From Streptomyces radiopugnans (GTDB lineage: Bacteria; Actinomycetota; Actinomycetes; Streptomycetales; Streptomycetaceae), in assembly GCF_900110735.1 (NCBI RefSeq), contig NZ_FOET01000009.1:1-64000 (forward strand): a stretch of DNA of 64,000 nucleotides. Reading direction: 5' to 3'. This document shows, one piece after another, positions 36,735-44,784 of this stretch. Under the pieces are notes generated by a model. That model was not told the origin of the DNA. It did not search any database and saw only the letters and a list, made by a program, of their open reading frames with translations. Within the stretch, counting starts at the first letter, position 1, and every line of letters begins with the position of its first letter. A program made the translations under genes and the position numbers.

Positions 36735-37355
36735 TCAGGGTATCTGCCGCCGGACCCGCGCGGCCGGTGCCGAGCGGCGGAACCAGAACGCCGCCAGCAC
36801 CCCGCCGATCAGCCCGAACAGATGGCCCTGCCAGGAGACGCCCTGGGCGGTGGGCAGCACGCCCCACAGGATCGAGCCGTAGAGCAGGACGACCGTGATG
36901 CCCACGGTGATGTCGAGTGCGTCCCGGTCGACGAAGCCGCGCACCAGCAGATAGCCGAAGAGGCCGAAGACCACGCCCGAGGCGCCCGCCGTCAGGGAGT
37001 TCTCCGGCGCGGTGAGCCAGACGCCGAGGCCGCTGACGACGATGATCGTCAGGCAGACGGCCAGGAAGCGGCCTATCCCGCGGACGGCCGCCAGGAAGCC
37101 CAGCACCAGCAGCGGCAGGCTGTTGGCCGCCACGTGGTCCCAGCCGAAGTGCAGGAACGCCGCCGGCACCACGTCGGCCAGCTCCTCCGTCTCGCGCGGC
37201 GAGATGCCGTAGGGGTCGAGGGAGTTTCCGGTGGCCACGTCGACGGCCTCCAGCACCCACAGCAGGGCCACCCAGGACGCCATCAGCACACCCGCCGACA
37301 CGGCCCTGGAGGCGCGTGAGGAGCGGGCCGCCCCGGCCGCAGATCCGTACACCAT
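36735..37355 (-). CDS. rhomboid family intramembrane serine protease
   Basis: A 206-residue membrane protein of about six helices. Seen: HFGWDHVAANSLPL in the second conserved helix, the catalytic serine in GASGVVFG, and the catalytic histidine in WQGHLFGLIGG. Such proteases cut helices within the membrane; the target is unknown. ATG 37355 was chosen over an upstream start because GGAAGGGA precedes it and the extra N terminus is low-complexity Thr/Ala. Confidence 0.92.
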   Translation of the reverse strand: MVYGSAAGAARSSRASRAVSAGVLMASWVALLWVLEAVDVATGNSLDPYGISPRETEELADVVPAAFLHFGWDHVAANSLPLLVLGFLAAVRGIGRFLAVCLTIIVVSGLGVWLTAPENSLTAGASGVVFGLFGYLLVRGFVDRDALDITVGITVVLLYGSILWGVLPTAQGVSWQGHLFGLIGGVLAAFWFRRSAPAARVRRQIP

Positions 37356-37534
37356 CCGGTCCCTTCCGTTCGATACCGCAGTCGCCGTCGCCGTCGCAGT
37401 CGTCACCGTCGCCGCCACCGAGGCCGCGGCCTCGAACGGCGCCGTCTTCGGTCTGCCCGTTCCGCCGCCGCGTACATCCCGAGAACGTCACGGAACGTGT
37501 CGGGAGTTCCGGCCGGGGCCCCGGGGCGGGGTCT

Positions 37535-38752
37535 TCAGGGCCGCGGCGAGCCCAGTTCCTCGTAGAGCACCGCGGCCATCACGTCCTGGGGGTCCAGCCA
37601 CCTGGCGCCCTCCGGCGCCTTCACCGGGACCGCCGAACCGGGCGCGAAGGACATGGCGAGAGGTATCTCCACCGGTTTCCCGACACCCGTCTCCCCGGTG
37701 AACTGCGCCAGGTCCACCGTCATTCCCGACAGGACGCCGTCGCGCAGCGCCAGCTCCGCCGTGACCCGCCGGTCCGGCGCCCGCTCCAGCCAGGAGAACC
37801 CGATCCCGTCGAAGCGGTCCTCCAGCGGGGCCAGCGTCCGTGCGAGGCCGTCGGCGGCCTCCCGGGCCGGGAGGGTCACCCTGACGCGCTCGGTGCCGTC
37901 CGCCCGCCCGGCGTCCCGCAGGACGGCGTGGTCGTCCAGGGCCCGGCGCACCGCGCCGATCACATGGTGCTGGGCCCGCGCGCTCTGCAGGATGTCCACG
38001 CTGTTGGCCAGCCGCTGGGCGCGCTCGCCGTACTTGCCGCCCACCGCCCGCGCGAAGTGGTCGAACTCCTCGGGGTCGATCTGCACCCACCGGCCTTCGA
38101 ACATGTCCCGTGCCGCGGCGAGGGAGGGCGGCAGATCGTCCGCCGAGCGGGCCAGCTCGGCCGCCTGCACCACCGTCTCGCGGCTCCGGTTCGTCTCGTG
38201 CGCCAGCCGCGTCCAGTCGGCGCGCACGTAGAAGTCGGCGCCCACCGACTTGTAGGCGGCCACGTCCCGGTTGCCGAAGTTCACGGCCGCGGCCGTGTCG
38301 AGCCGGTCCTTCCCGCCGAGGTCCTTCAGCGGCCTGTCCGCACCGAACACGAGCGCCGTCTCCATCCGGGACAGCAGCAGCGCGTCGGTCCGGGAGACCG
38401 CCGGGCCTATGCCCCGCTCGTGGTTGCGCCGCAGGAAGGCGTGTATCTCGTCGGCCGGGGCCTCGACGCGCACGGTGACCGACACCGTGTCCCACTCGCC
38501 GAGCCTCTCGACGGACTGGCGGACCCTGGTCTCGGCGTCGGCCCTCCCGGGGGCCTCGCAGGCGGTGGAGGCGGCGATCAGAAGGGCGCAGCCGGCCGCC
38601 GCCAGGCCCGCGCGCCCGGTGCGCCCCGTGCGCCCCGTGCGCCGGGTGCGCGAGGCGCTGCCGGTGTCCGGGAGGTGCCTGGAGTGCTCGGCGTGCTCGA
38701 CGTGCTCGATGTGCTCGATGTGCTCGGTGGGCGTGCGGGGCATACGGGACAT
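37535..38752 (-). CDS. putative lipoprotein with repeat-bearing N terminus
   Basis: A 405-residue predicted lipoprotein (lipobox LLIAASTAC, Cys at ~64). The mature part (~340 residues) resembles LppX/LprAFG-like or DUF-type large surface lipoproteins (FGADRPLKDLGGKDRLD, WVQIDPEEFDHFARAVG), but I cannot name a family. Before the signal helix is an odd ~45-residue leader with EHIEHIEHVEHAEH and RTGRTGRTGR repeats coded by 9-base tandem repeats. No alternative start codon exists within the leader after 38743, so it seems genuinely translated. Start ATG 38752; no good ribosome site is seen. Divergent from mqnM. Confidence 0.7.
   Translation of the reverse strand: MSRMPRTPTEHIEHIEHVEHAEHSRHLPDTGSASRTRRTGRTGRTGRAGLAAAGCALLIAASTACEAPGRADAETRVRQSVERLGEWDTVSVTVRVEAPADEIHAFLRRNHERGIGPAVSRTDALLLSRMETALVFGADRPLKDLGGKDRLDTAAAVNFGNRDVAAYKSVGADFYVRADWTRLAHETNRSRETVVQAAELARSADDLPPSLAAARDMFEGRWVQIDPEEFDHFARAVGGKYGERAQRLANSVDILQSARAQHHVIGAVRRALDDHAVLRDAGRADGTERVRVTLPAREAADGLARTLAPLEDRFDGIGFSWLERAPDRRVTAELALRDGVLSGMTVDLAQFTGETGVGKPVEIPLAMSFAPGSAVPVKAPEGARWLDPQDVMAAVLYEELGSPRP
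38684..38728. repeat. 9-nt tandem repeat, five copies, in the lipoprotein leader
   Basis: GTGCTCGRY units (plus strand) begin at 38684, 38693, 38702, 38711 and 38720 and encode the EH(I/V/A) tripeptides on the minus strand. A second 9-nt series (GTGCGCCCC) at 38619-38650 encodes RTG repeats in the same gene. Confidence 0.8.
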
Positions 38753-38835
38753 GCGGCGATCCAACTACTTCGGGGGCGGAGACGGCCAGGGTCCAGGGTG
38801 CCCCGGCCGGCGCGGGAGGGCGGTGCGGCGGCCGT

Positions 38836-38851
38836 TAGGCTCGGTGCCGTG
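38836..38851 (+). promoter_or_regulatory. candidate leaderless start of mqnM
   Basis: TAGGCT (38836-38841) resembles a -10 hexamer and ends 7 bases before the GTG at 38849, with no Shine-Dalgarno between. Transcription would begin at or beside the start codon. The -35 region is not recognisable. Confidence 0.45.
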
Positions 38852-39562
38852 AGGGACAGTGTGCGACGGCCGTGGATCGTCGGTGTGTCCGGGGCGTCCG
38901 GGACGCCGTACGCCGCGTCGGTGATCCGCGCGCTGCTCGCGGCGGGCGAGGACGTGGACCTGGTGGTCAGCCGGGCCTCCCGGCTGACCCTGCTGGACGA
39001 GACCGGCCACCCCTTCCGCGACGCCCACTGGCGCGAGGACCTGCGGCGCTGGCTGGCCCGGGGGGCGGACGGCACCCCGGACGCGTACGACGTGGCGATC
39101 CCCGAACCCGGCCCGGAGGCGGGCGAGGAGGCGGGCACGGGCGGCGGGACCGTACGGTACTGGCCCGCCGGCGACCTGGCCGCGGGACCGTCGTCCGGCT
39201 CGTACCCGGCCAGGGGCATGATCGTCGTCCCGGCCTCCACCGCGTCCGTGGCGGGCATCGCCCTGGGACTGTCCAAGGACCTGCTCCAGCGCACGGCGAG
39301 CGTCACGCTCAAGGAACGCCGCCCGCTGGTCGTCGCCGTGCGCGAGACGCCGCTGAACGGCCAGACGCTCAGGCATCTGGTCACCCTGGACGAGGCCGGG
39401 GCCGTGGTGCTGCCGGCCTCGCCCGCGTTCTACGCGGGGGCGGCCCACATCCAGGAACTGGTCGACTTCGTCGCCGGCCGCGCGCTGGACGCACTGGGCG
39501 TTCCACACGATCTCTACCGCCGATGGGAAGGCGAGCTGGGGGGCGCACAGAGGCAGTCGTAG
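38849..39562 (+). CDS. mqnM: UbiX-family flavin prenyltransferase MqnM
   Basis: A 237-residue protein with the UbiX landmarks: VGVSGASGTPYAASVIRALL at the N terminus (FMN phosphate loop), PASTASVAGIALGLSKDLLQR, and LKERRPLVVAVRETPLN. UbiX enzymes add a dimethylallyl group to FMN to give the cofactor used by UbiD proteins, here MqnL. It is ~40 residues longer than typical, owing to an acidic Gly-rich insert at ~75-110. GTG 38849 gives the family N terminus. Confidence 0.92.
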   Translation: MRDSVRRPWIVGVSGASGTPYAASVIRALLAAGEDVDLVVSRASRLTLLDETGHPFRDAHWREDLRRWLARGADGTPDAYDVAIPEPGPEAGEEAGTGGGTVRYWPAGDLAAGPSSGSYPARGMIVVPASTASVAGIALGLSKDLLQRTASVTLKERRPLVVAVRETPLNGQTLRHLVTLDEAGAVVLPASPAFYAGAAHIQELVDFVAGRALDALGVPHDLYRRWEGELGGAQRQS

Positions 39563-39667
39563 GGCGGCGAGCCCGGATGCCTTAGATTCGATTACGGAAA
39601 GCTCTTGCGGTATCCGACAGCCGGACAGCCCGGACGACGGCCCGAACGACGGAAGGCACCAGGACGC

Positions 39668-40126
39668 ATGGACGCGGTGGACAGACAGCTCATCCAGGCG
39701 CTGCGCGAGAACGGCAGGGCCTCGTACGCGGAGCTGGGCCGGCTCGTCGGCCTCTCCGGCCCCAGCGTGACCGACCGCATCAACCGGCTGGAGGCGGCCG
39801 GCGTCATCACCGGCTACCGCGCGACCGTGGACGCCCCCTCCCTGGGCCTGGGCGTCACCGCCCTGATCGGCATCCAGCTCTCGGACTCCGTCGACCACGA
39901 GGACGTGGTGGAGCGGCTGAGGGAGCTGGCGGAGATCGAGGACTGCTGGTTCATCGCCGGGGACGACTCCTTCATGCTGAAGGTCCGCGCCACCGACGTG
40001 GACGGACTGGAGCGGACGATCCGCAGGCTCTCGGGCACCAAGGGCGTCTCGCGGACCCGCACCACCATCGTGCTCTCCACCAAGTGGGAGAACCGGGTGG
40101 GCGTACTGCCCGCCGAGGAGGAGTGA
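39668..40126 (+). CDS. Lrp/AsnC family transcriptional regulator
   Basis: A 152-residue protein: an N-terminal helix-turn-helix (DRQLIQALRENGRASYAELG, then LSGPSVTDRINRLE) at ~5-50 and an RAM/AsnC ligand-binding domain (~65-140). Such regulators sense amino acids or other small molecules as octamers. It stands between mqnM and mqnE in the same direction, so menaquinone or amino acid control are both possible. ATG 39668 has AGGA upstream. A TAGATT -10-like hexamer is at 39583-39588. Confidence 0.93.
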   Translation: MDAVDRQLIQALRENGRASYAELGRLVGLSGPSVTDRINRLEAAGVITGYRATVDAPSLGLGVTALIGIQLSDSVDHEDVVERLRELAEIEDCWFIAGDDSFMLKVRATDVDGLERTIRRLSGTKGVSRTRTTIVLSTKWENRVGVLPAEEE

Positions 40127-40254
40127 GCGCCTCCGCCGCGCGCCCCGGGGTACCGCCCGGGCGCGCGGCGGAGCAGGCGTAGGCTCGACGGGTCGCCCGC
40201 AAGGGACGGCCCGCAGGACCCGCGACCCACACAGGAACAAGGAGGCGGCGACGC

Positions 40255-41418
40255 ATGGACGCTGGGCTCAAGCGCGAGCTGGAGGAGAAGGTCCGCGCCG
40301 GCGAGCGGCTCAGCCGTGAGGACGGCATCGCCCTGTACGAGTCCGACGACCTGGCCTGGCTGGGCGGCCTCGCCCACGAGATGCGCACGAGGCTCAACGG
40401 CGACGTCGTCTACTTCAACGTCAACCGCCACCTGAACATGACCAACGTGTGCACGGCCTCGTGCGCCTACTGCTCCTTCCAGCGCAAGCCGGGGGAGAAG
40501 GACGCGTACACCATGCGCATCGAGGAGGCCGTGCGGCTGGCCAAGGCGATGGAGGGCGACAACCTCACCGAGCTGCACATCGTCAACGGCCTCCACCCCA
40601 CCCTGCCCTGGCGCTACTACCCGCGCTCGCTGCGGGAGCTGAAGAAGGCGCTGCCGGACGTCTCCCTGAAGGCGTTCACCGCCACCGAGATCCACCACTT
40701 CGAGACGATCTCCGGCCTGCCGGCGTCCGAGATCCTCGACGAGCTGATCGACGCCGGTCTGGAGTCGCTCACCGGCGGCGGCGCGGAGATCTTCGACTGG
40801 GAGGTGCGGCAGCACATCGTCGACCACCGCACCCACTGGGAGGACTGGTCGCGCATCCACCGCCTCGCCCACTCCAAGGGCCTCAAGACGCCCTGCACCA
40901 TGCTGTACGGGCACATCGAGGAGCCCCGCCACCGCGTCGACCACGTGCTGCGGCTGCGCGAGCTGCAGGACGAGACCGGCGGCTTCCAGGTCTTCATCCC
41001 GCTGCGCTACCAGCACGACTTCGTGGACATGAAGGACGGCAAGGTCCGCAACCGGATCCAGTCCCGCACCACCATGGCCACCGGCGCGGAGGCGCTCAAG
41101 ACGTTCGCGGTCTCGCGGCTGCTGTTCGACAACGTGCCGCACGTGAAGGTGTTCTGGGTGATGCACGGCGTGCAGACCGCCCAGCTCGCCCTCCAGCACG
41201 GCGCGGACGACATGGACGGATCGGTGGTCGAGTACAAGATCACCCATGACGCGGACAACTACGGCACCCCCGACAAGCTCACCCGCGAGGACCTGCTGGA
41301 GCTGATCCGCGACGCCGGCTTCCGCCCCATCGAGCGCAACACCCGCTACGAGATCGTCCGCGAGTACGACGGCCCGGACCCGGCGCGGCGCGAGTCGCCG
41401 CAGCCGATGCGGCTGTGA
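40255..41418 (+). CDS. mqnE: aminofutalosine synthase MqnE
   Basis: A 387-residue radical SAM enzyme. The cluster cysteines C66, C70 and C73 are seen in NVCTASCAYCSF. It joins the MqnA product to adenosine from S-adenosylmethionine, giving aminofutalosine. Distinguished from the related MqnC (encoded at 46082) by HLNMTNVCTASCAYC and the FQRKPGEKDAY segment after the cysteines. ATG 40255 has AAGGAGG upstream. It is the pathway's second step. Confidence 0.93.
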   Translation: MDAGLKRELEEKVRAGERLSREDGIALYESDDLAWLGGLAHEMRTRLNGDVVYFNVNRHLNMTNVCTASCAYCSFQRKPGEKDAYTMRIEEAVRLAKAMEGDNLTELHIVNGLHPTLPWRYYPRSLRELKKALPDVSLKAFTATEIHHFETISGLPASEILDELIDAGLESLTGGGAEIFDWEVRQHIVDHRTHWEDWSRIHRLAHSKGLKTPCTMLYGHIEEPRHRVDHVLRLRELQDETGGFQVFIPLRYQHDFVDMKDGKVRNRIQSRTTMATGAEALKTFAVSRLLFDNVPHVKVFWVMHGVQTAQLALQHGADDMDGSVVEYKITHDADNYGTPDKLTREDLLELIRDAGFRPIERNTRYEIVREYDGPDPARRESPQPMRL

Positions 41419-41463
41419 CCCGGCGGCGGACGTGATGCGGAACACACCGTTGAGGACGGCTCG

Positions 41464-41988
41464 ATGACGCTGCGGTACGTACTCGACCCTCCCGTCGACC
41501 GGCGGCTGACCGACGGGATCTGCGCCCTGTGGGCGCAGGTGACCAACGCGGGCGGAGCCGTCGGCTTCGTACCGCCGGTGACCGACGCGGACGTACGGCC
41601 CGAACTGACCCGGCACCTGACCGCGATGGCCGAGGGGCGGGCGCGGCTGCTGGCGGCGTACGACGAGGAGGAGCGGGTCGCGGGCACCGCCTTCCTCATG
41701 CCGAACACACACCGGCTGATGCGACACTGGGTGTGGCTGTACACCGTGATGCTGCGCCCCGACCGCCAGGGCCGGGGCGAGGGCCGGGCCCTGATGGCCG
41801 CCGTGGAGGAGGCCGCCCGGGGCATGGACGGCGTCCGGGGCATCCGGCTCACCTGCCGCGGCGGGCTCGGGCTGGAGCACTTCTACGGTTCGTGCGGCTA
41901 CAAGGAGGTCGGACGCGTACCCGACGCCATCCGCGTCGCGGACGACGACCTCCGGGACGACATCACCATGTGGCTCCGGCTCAGCTGA
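41464..41988 (+). CDS. GNAT family N-acetyltransferase
   Basis: A 174-residue acetyltransferase with the acetyl-CoA motif RQGRGEGRALMAAV and a C-terminal EHFYGSCGYKEVGR segment. The substrate is unknown. It lies 45 bases after mqnE and 28 bases before a DUF4229 gene, in the same direction, so it may be cotranscribed with mqnE. Confidence 0.9.
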   Translation: MTLRYVLDPPVDRRLTDGICALWAQVTNAGGAVGFVPPVTDADVRPELTRHLTAMAEGRARLLAAYDEEERVAGTAFLMPNTHRLMRHWVWLYTVMLRPDRQGRGEGRALMAAVEEAARGMDGVRGIRLTCRGGLGLEHFYGSCGYKEVGRVPDAIRVADDDLRDDITMWLRLS

Positions 41989-42016
41989 CCCGGCCACGCC
42001 GAAAGGATCCACCACC

Positions 42017-42373
42017 GTGACCAGCACTTCGGAGACCGGCAACACGAACACCGGGCCGGACGCCGGGCCGGACACCGCGTCCGGCGCCGTGCCGGGCCGC
42101 GCGCCGCACGCGACGCTCCGCTACACGGCCATGCGGCTGGGCGTCTTCCTCGCCTGCTTCGTGGCCGTCGCGGTGCTCGCCTACGTCGGCGTACTGCCCG
42201 AGGCCATCGGCAGGGCCAACCCGCTGTGGCTGCTGATGCTCGCCATGGTCGTCTCCGCGCCGCTCAGCCTGGTGCTGCTGCGCAGGCAGCGCGACGAGAT
42301 GTCCGTGCAGATCGCCGAGCGCGTGGACCGGGCCAAGCGGAAGCTGGCCGCCAACCAGAGCCAGGAGGACTAG
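42017..42373 (+). CDS. DUF4229 membrane protein
   Basis: A 118-residue protein with a Thr/Gly/Ala-rich first 30 residues, two membrane helices (MRLGVFLACFVAVAVLAYVG and NPLWLLMLAMVVSAPLSLVLL) and a charged C-terminal helix (RDEMSVQIAERVDRAKRKL), the usual DUF4229 plan. Function unknown; found widely in actinobacteria beside mqnE or cold-shock genes. A strong terminator follows. Confidence 0.87.
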   Translation: MTSTSETGNTNTGPDAGPDTASGAVPGRAPHATLRYTAMRLGVFLACFVAVAVLAYVGVLPEAIGRANPLWLLMLAMVVSAPLSLVLLRRQRDEMSVQIAERVDRAKRKLAANQSQED

Positions 42374-42461
42374 GCGGGAGGACCGGGCAGGCCGGCCGGG
42401 AGGACCGGGCCCCGGCCCGGCCCCGGGCCCCTCGCACCGCGTAACCCTCGTCACAATCCCT

Positions 42462-42505
42462 CACGACGCCCCGCCGGGAATGCCTTTGCCCGGCGGGGCG
42501 TTGTG
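42462..42505 (+). terminator. terminator after the DUF4229 gene
   Basis: A 17-bp stem (42462-42478 with 42489-42505) with a single mismatch and a 10-base loop lies ~90 bases after the DUF4229 stop and before the leader-peptide transcript. Confidence 0.85.
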
Positions 42506-42574
42506 CGTCGGCGGAAACCGTTCCGCCCAGGCGGCGCCCGGGAAGACCCGGAGCCCGGTGTTAGCGTGAGGACC

Positions 42575-42682
42575 ATGACGACCGCAGCCCGCACCACCCC
42601 CCAGGCCAGGAGCACGATGCTCGTGGCCCGGCTGCACGTCGACCTCTGCCGCTGCCTGTCCGCGGCCTGTCGCATCGGCTGA
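42575..42682 (+). CDS. Cys-containing leader peptide upstream of the cystine-type symporter
   Basis: A 35-residue ORF ending LVARLHVDLCRCLSAACRIG. The R-x-HVDL-xR-x5-C-R ending resembles the short 'putative leader peptides' found upstream of cysteine- and sulfur-related genes in actinobacteria. Three cysteines lie close together near its end. A TAGCGT hexamer (42562-42567) ends 7 bases before ATG 42575, allowing a leaderless start; ATG 42617 with AGGAG 4 bases upstream is an alternative, giving 21 residues. The transporter gene starts 145 bases after its stop. It probably controls that gene through ribosome stalling when Cys-tRNA is scarce. Confidence 0.72.
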   Translation: MTTAARTTPQARSTMLVARLHVDLCRCLSAACRIG

Positions 42683-42710
42683 TTCCCGCGCGACCACGGC
42701 GGCCGGGTCC

Positions 42711-42820
42711 CTCCGGCGCGCTCTTCCCTCTTTCCGGGTTCTCCGGCACCGTCGTCCCGACGCACGCACAGAACGCGCAGAACCCAGAGAACCCAGTCCC
42801 CGTCACATGTCCCACCGGAG
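42711..42820 (+). promoter_or_regulatory. leader region with possible SD-sequestering pairing
   Basis: CTCCGG occurs at 42711-42716 and again at 42741-42746; both are exactly complementary to CCGGAG (42815-42820), the ribosome binding site of the symporter gene. Either could hide the site in mRNA. No strong intrinsic terminator is seen in this leader, so control would be at translation initiation. Confidence 0.45.
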
Positions 42821-42827
42821 TGTGTCC

Positions 42828-44261
42828 GTGTCTTCAAACACGCCATCCAGCGCGCCCGGCGAGTCCGCCGCGCCCACCGCGCCCGCCGCTTCCACCGGGC
42901 CGAAGCGCCGCACAGGCCTTTCCAGGGTCCCCTTCTGGGCCCAGATACTCCTCGGCCTGGTCCTGGGAGCCCTGCTGGGCTGGGTCGCCCGCAGCGGCGA
43001 CGTCGCCTGGCTCAGCACCGCCCTCGACAGGATCGGCGGCACCTTCGTCCAGTTGCTGAAACTGGCCGTCGGCCCGCTGGTCTTCTTCGCCATCACCGTC
43101 TCGATCACCAACCTGCGGAACGTCTCGGGCGCCGCCCGGCTGGCCGGCCGCACCCTGCTGTGGTTCATGGCCACCTCGCTGATCGCCGTCGGGATCGGCC
43201 TGACCATCGGTCTGCTCACGAACCCGGGCGCGGGCACCGGCCTGTCCCCGAATGACGGCGCCCGGCCCGAACAGGCGGGCTCCTGGCTGGACTTCCTCAC
43301 CGGGATCATCCCCACCGACGTGATCACGCCGTTCACCGAACTGAACGTCCTGCAGATCGTCTTCATGGCCGCCGTCGCCGGCATAGCCGCCCTGCGGATC
43401 GGCGAGCGGGCCGCACCGCTGCTCTCCTTCTCCGAGGCGGCCCTCGCCCTGCTGCAGAAGGCCCTGTGGTGGGTGATCCGGCTGGCCCCGCTGGGCACCC
43501 TCGGCCTGATCGGCCGCGCCATCGACCAGTACGGCTGGAACCTGATCGGCCAGTACGCCACCTTCACCGCCGACGTCTACATCGGCTCCCTGCTGGTGAT
43601 GTTCGGCGTCTACCCGCTGCTGCTGGCGCTGGCCGCCCGGGTCAGCCCGCTGCAGTTCTTCCGCGGCGCCTGGCCCGCCATCCAGCTCGGCTTCGTCTCC
43701 CGGTCCTCGGTCGGCACCATGCCGGTGACCCAGAAGGCCATCGAACGGCTCGGGGTGCCCAGGGAGTACGCGTCCTTCGCCGCGCCGTTCGGGGCCACCA
43801 CCAAGATGGACGGCTGCGCCGCGGTCTACCCGGCGCTCGCCGCGATCTTCGTCGCGGAGATCTTCGGCGTCTCCCTCGGCATCGGCGACTACGTGCTGAT
43901 CGCCTTCGTCTCGGTCATCGGCTCGGCCGCCACCGCCGGCCTCACCGGCGCCACCGTGATGACCACGCTGACCCTCTCCACCCTCGGTCTGCCGCTGGAG
44001 GGCGTGGGTCTGCTGCTGGCGATCGACCCGGTCCTGGACATGATCCGGACGGCCACCAACGTCGCCGGCCAGGCGGCGGTCCCGGTCGTCGTCGCGGCCC
44101 GCGAGAGGATCCTCGACCTGGACGCCTTCCGCAGCGCCCGGAGCTTCGACATCGCCGACGCCGACGCCGATGCCGGCACTGGCACCGGTGCCGCCTCCGC
44201 CGGAGGCACGGGAGGCGCTGAAGGCCGCCGGGGCGGCGAGCCGGCCCCCGCCACCGCCTGA
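42828..44261 (+). CDS. TcyP-like cation:L-cystine symporter (DAACS family)
   Basis: A 477-residue dicarboxylate/amino acid:cation symporter with about eight helices and two re-entrant loops. The signature segments read SRSSVGTMPVT (S291-S294) and KMDGCAAVYPA (K326-C330), and the last is DPVLDMIRTATNVAGQ. In glutamate and dicarboxylate carriers the second motif is usually MDGTA; a GC(A/G)-x-YPA form is remembered from the cystine carriers TcyP/YdjN. Cystine is thus the best guess, supported by the Cys-bearing leader upstream. GTG 42828 has GGAG 7 bases before it and was preferred over ATG 42807. The C terminus is Ala/Gly-rich. Confidence 0.85.
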   Translation: MSSNTPSSAPGESAAPTAPAASTGPKRRTGLSRVPFWAQILLGLVLGALLGWVARSGDVAWLSTALDRIGGTFVQLLKLAVGPLVFFAITVSITNLRNVSGAARLAGRTLLWFMATSLIAVGIGLTIGLLTNPGAGTGLSPNDGARPEQAGSWLDFLTGIIPTDVITPFTELNVLQIVFMAAVAGIAALRIGERAAPLLSFSEAALALLQKALWWVIRLAPLGTLGLIGRAIDQYGWNLIGQYATFTADVYIGSLLVMFGVYPLLLALAARVSPLQFFRGAWPAIQLGFVSRSSVGTMPVTQKAIERLGVPREYASFAAPFGATTKMDGCAAVYPALAAIFVAEIFGVSLGIGDYVLIAFVSVIGSAATAGLTGATVMTTLTLSTLGLPLEGVGLLLAIDPVLDMIRTATNVAGQAAVPVVVAARERILDLDAFRSARSFDIADADADAGTGTGAASAGGTGGAEGRRGGEPAPATA

Positions 44262-44282
44262 CCGGCCGCTCACAACGAACGC

Positions 44283-44332
44283 CCACGGGCCCCTGCCGGC
44301 TCCCGCACCCGGGAGCCGGCAGGGGCCCGTGG
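44283..44332 (+). terminator. terminator after the symporter gene
   Basis: A perfect 23-bp stem (44283-44305 with 44310-44332) with a 4-base CACC loop, 22 bases after the stop codon. Confidence 0.88.
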
Positions 44333-44339
44333 CCGTCCC

Positions 44340-44378
44340 GGCGCGGATGCGGGAGCGGCCCGCTCCCGCATCCGCGCC
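44340..44378. terminator. second hairpin between convergent genes
   Basis: A perfect 18-bp stem (44340-44357 with 44361-44378) with a 3-base loop directly after the first hairpin; a back-up terminator for either strand. Confidence 0.75.
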
Positions 44379-44457
44379 GTGGGCCGTGGTGGCACAGCCG
44401 GCACACTGCCCCTCGGCCGCGGTGCCGTGTTCCCCCCGGCCCGGGGCCGGGAAAGGC

Positions 44458-44485
44458 AGGAGCCCCCGCCGTGGCGGGGGCTCCT
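44458..44485 (-). terminator. cold-shock gene terminator
   Basis: A perfect 13-bp stem (44458-44470 with 44473-44485) with a minimal loop, ~95 bases after the cold-shock gene stop on the minus strand. The outer bases of the hairpin give an AAGGAG/CTCCTT border. Confidence 0.75.
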
Positions 44486-44580
44486 TGGGTACTGCTTATC
44501 CGGTCGTCTGCCGACGCCGTACCGCCCTCACGGACGGCCGTACGCCGTCACGGCCAGAAGGTCTGGCCGAGCCGGGCAAC

Positions 44581-44784
44581 TCAGGCCGCGGTGACGTTCT
44601 CCGCCTGCGGGCCCTTCGGGCCCTGCGTCACGTCGAAGGTGACCGCCTGGTTCTCCTCCAGGGAGCGGAACCCGTTGGCGTTGATCGCGGAGTAGTGAAC
44701 GAACACATCGGGACCGCCGCCGTCCTGGGCGATGAAGCCAAAGCCCTTTTCGGCGTTGAACCACTTGACGGTTCCGGTAGCCAT
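44581..44784 (-). CDS. cold-shock protein (CspA family)
   Basis: A 67-residue single OB-fold protein, with RNP1 KGFGFI (13-18) and RNP2 VFVHY (27-31), starting [15 protein letters not shown]. It binds single-stranded RNA and DNA and melts RNA structure. AAGGAGG lies 5-6 bases before ATG 44784. The minus-strand leader before it is AT-richer than its surroundings and probably over 100 bases long, which is usual for cold-shock mRNAs. Confidence 0.96.
   Translation of the reverse strand: MATGTVKWFNAEKGFGFIAQDGGGPDVFVHYSAINANGFRSLEENQAVTFDVTQGPKGPQAENVTAA

Larger units (their letters stand above)
44262..44580. other. intergenic region with three strong hairpins
   Basis: About 320 bases between the convergent symporter and cold-shock genes. 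No coding sequence is seen; the region is dominated by three perfect inverted repeats, listed separately. Confidence 0.7.

Noticed and set aside
42807-42827. ATG 42807 as start of the symporter
   Set aside because: GTG 42828 is in frame and has GGAG at 7 bases; the ATG has no ribosome site.
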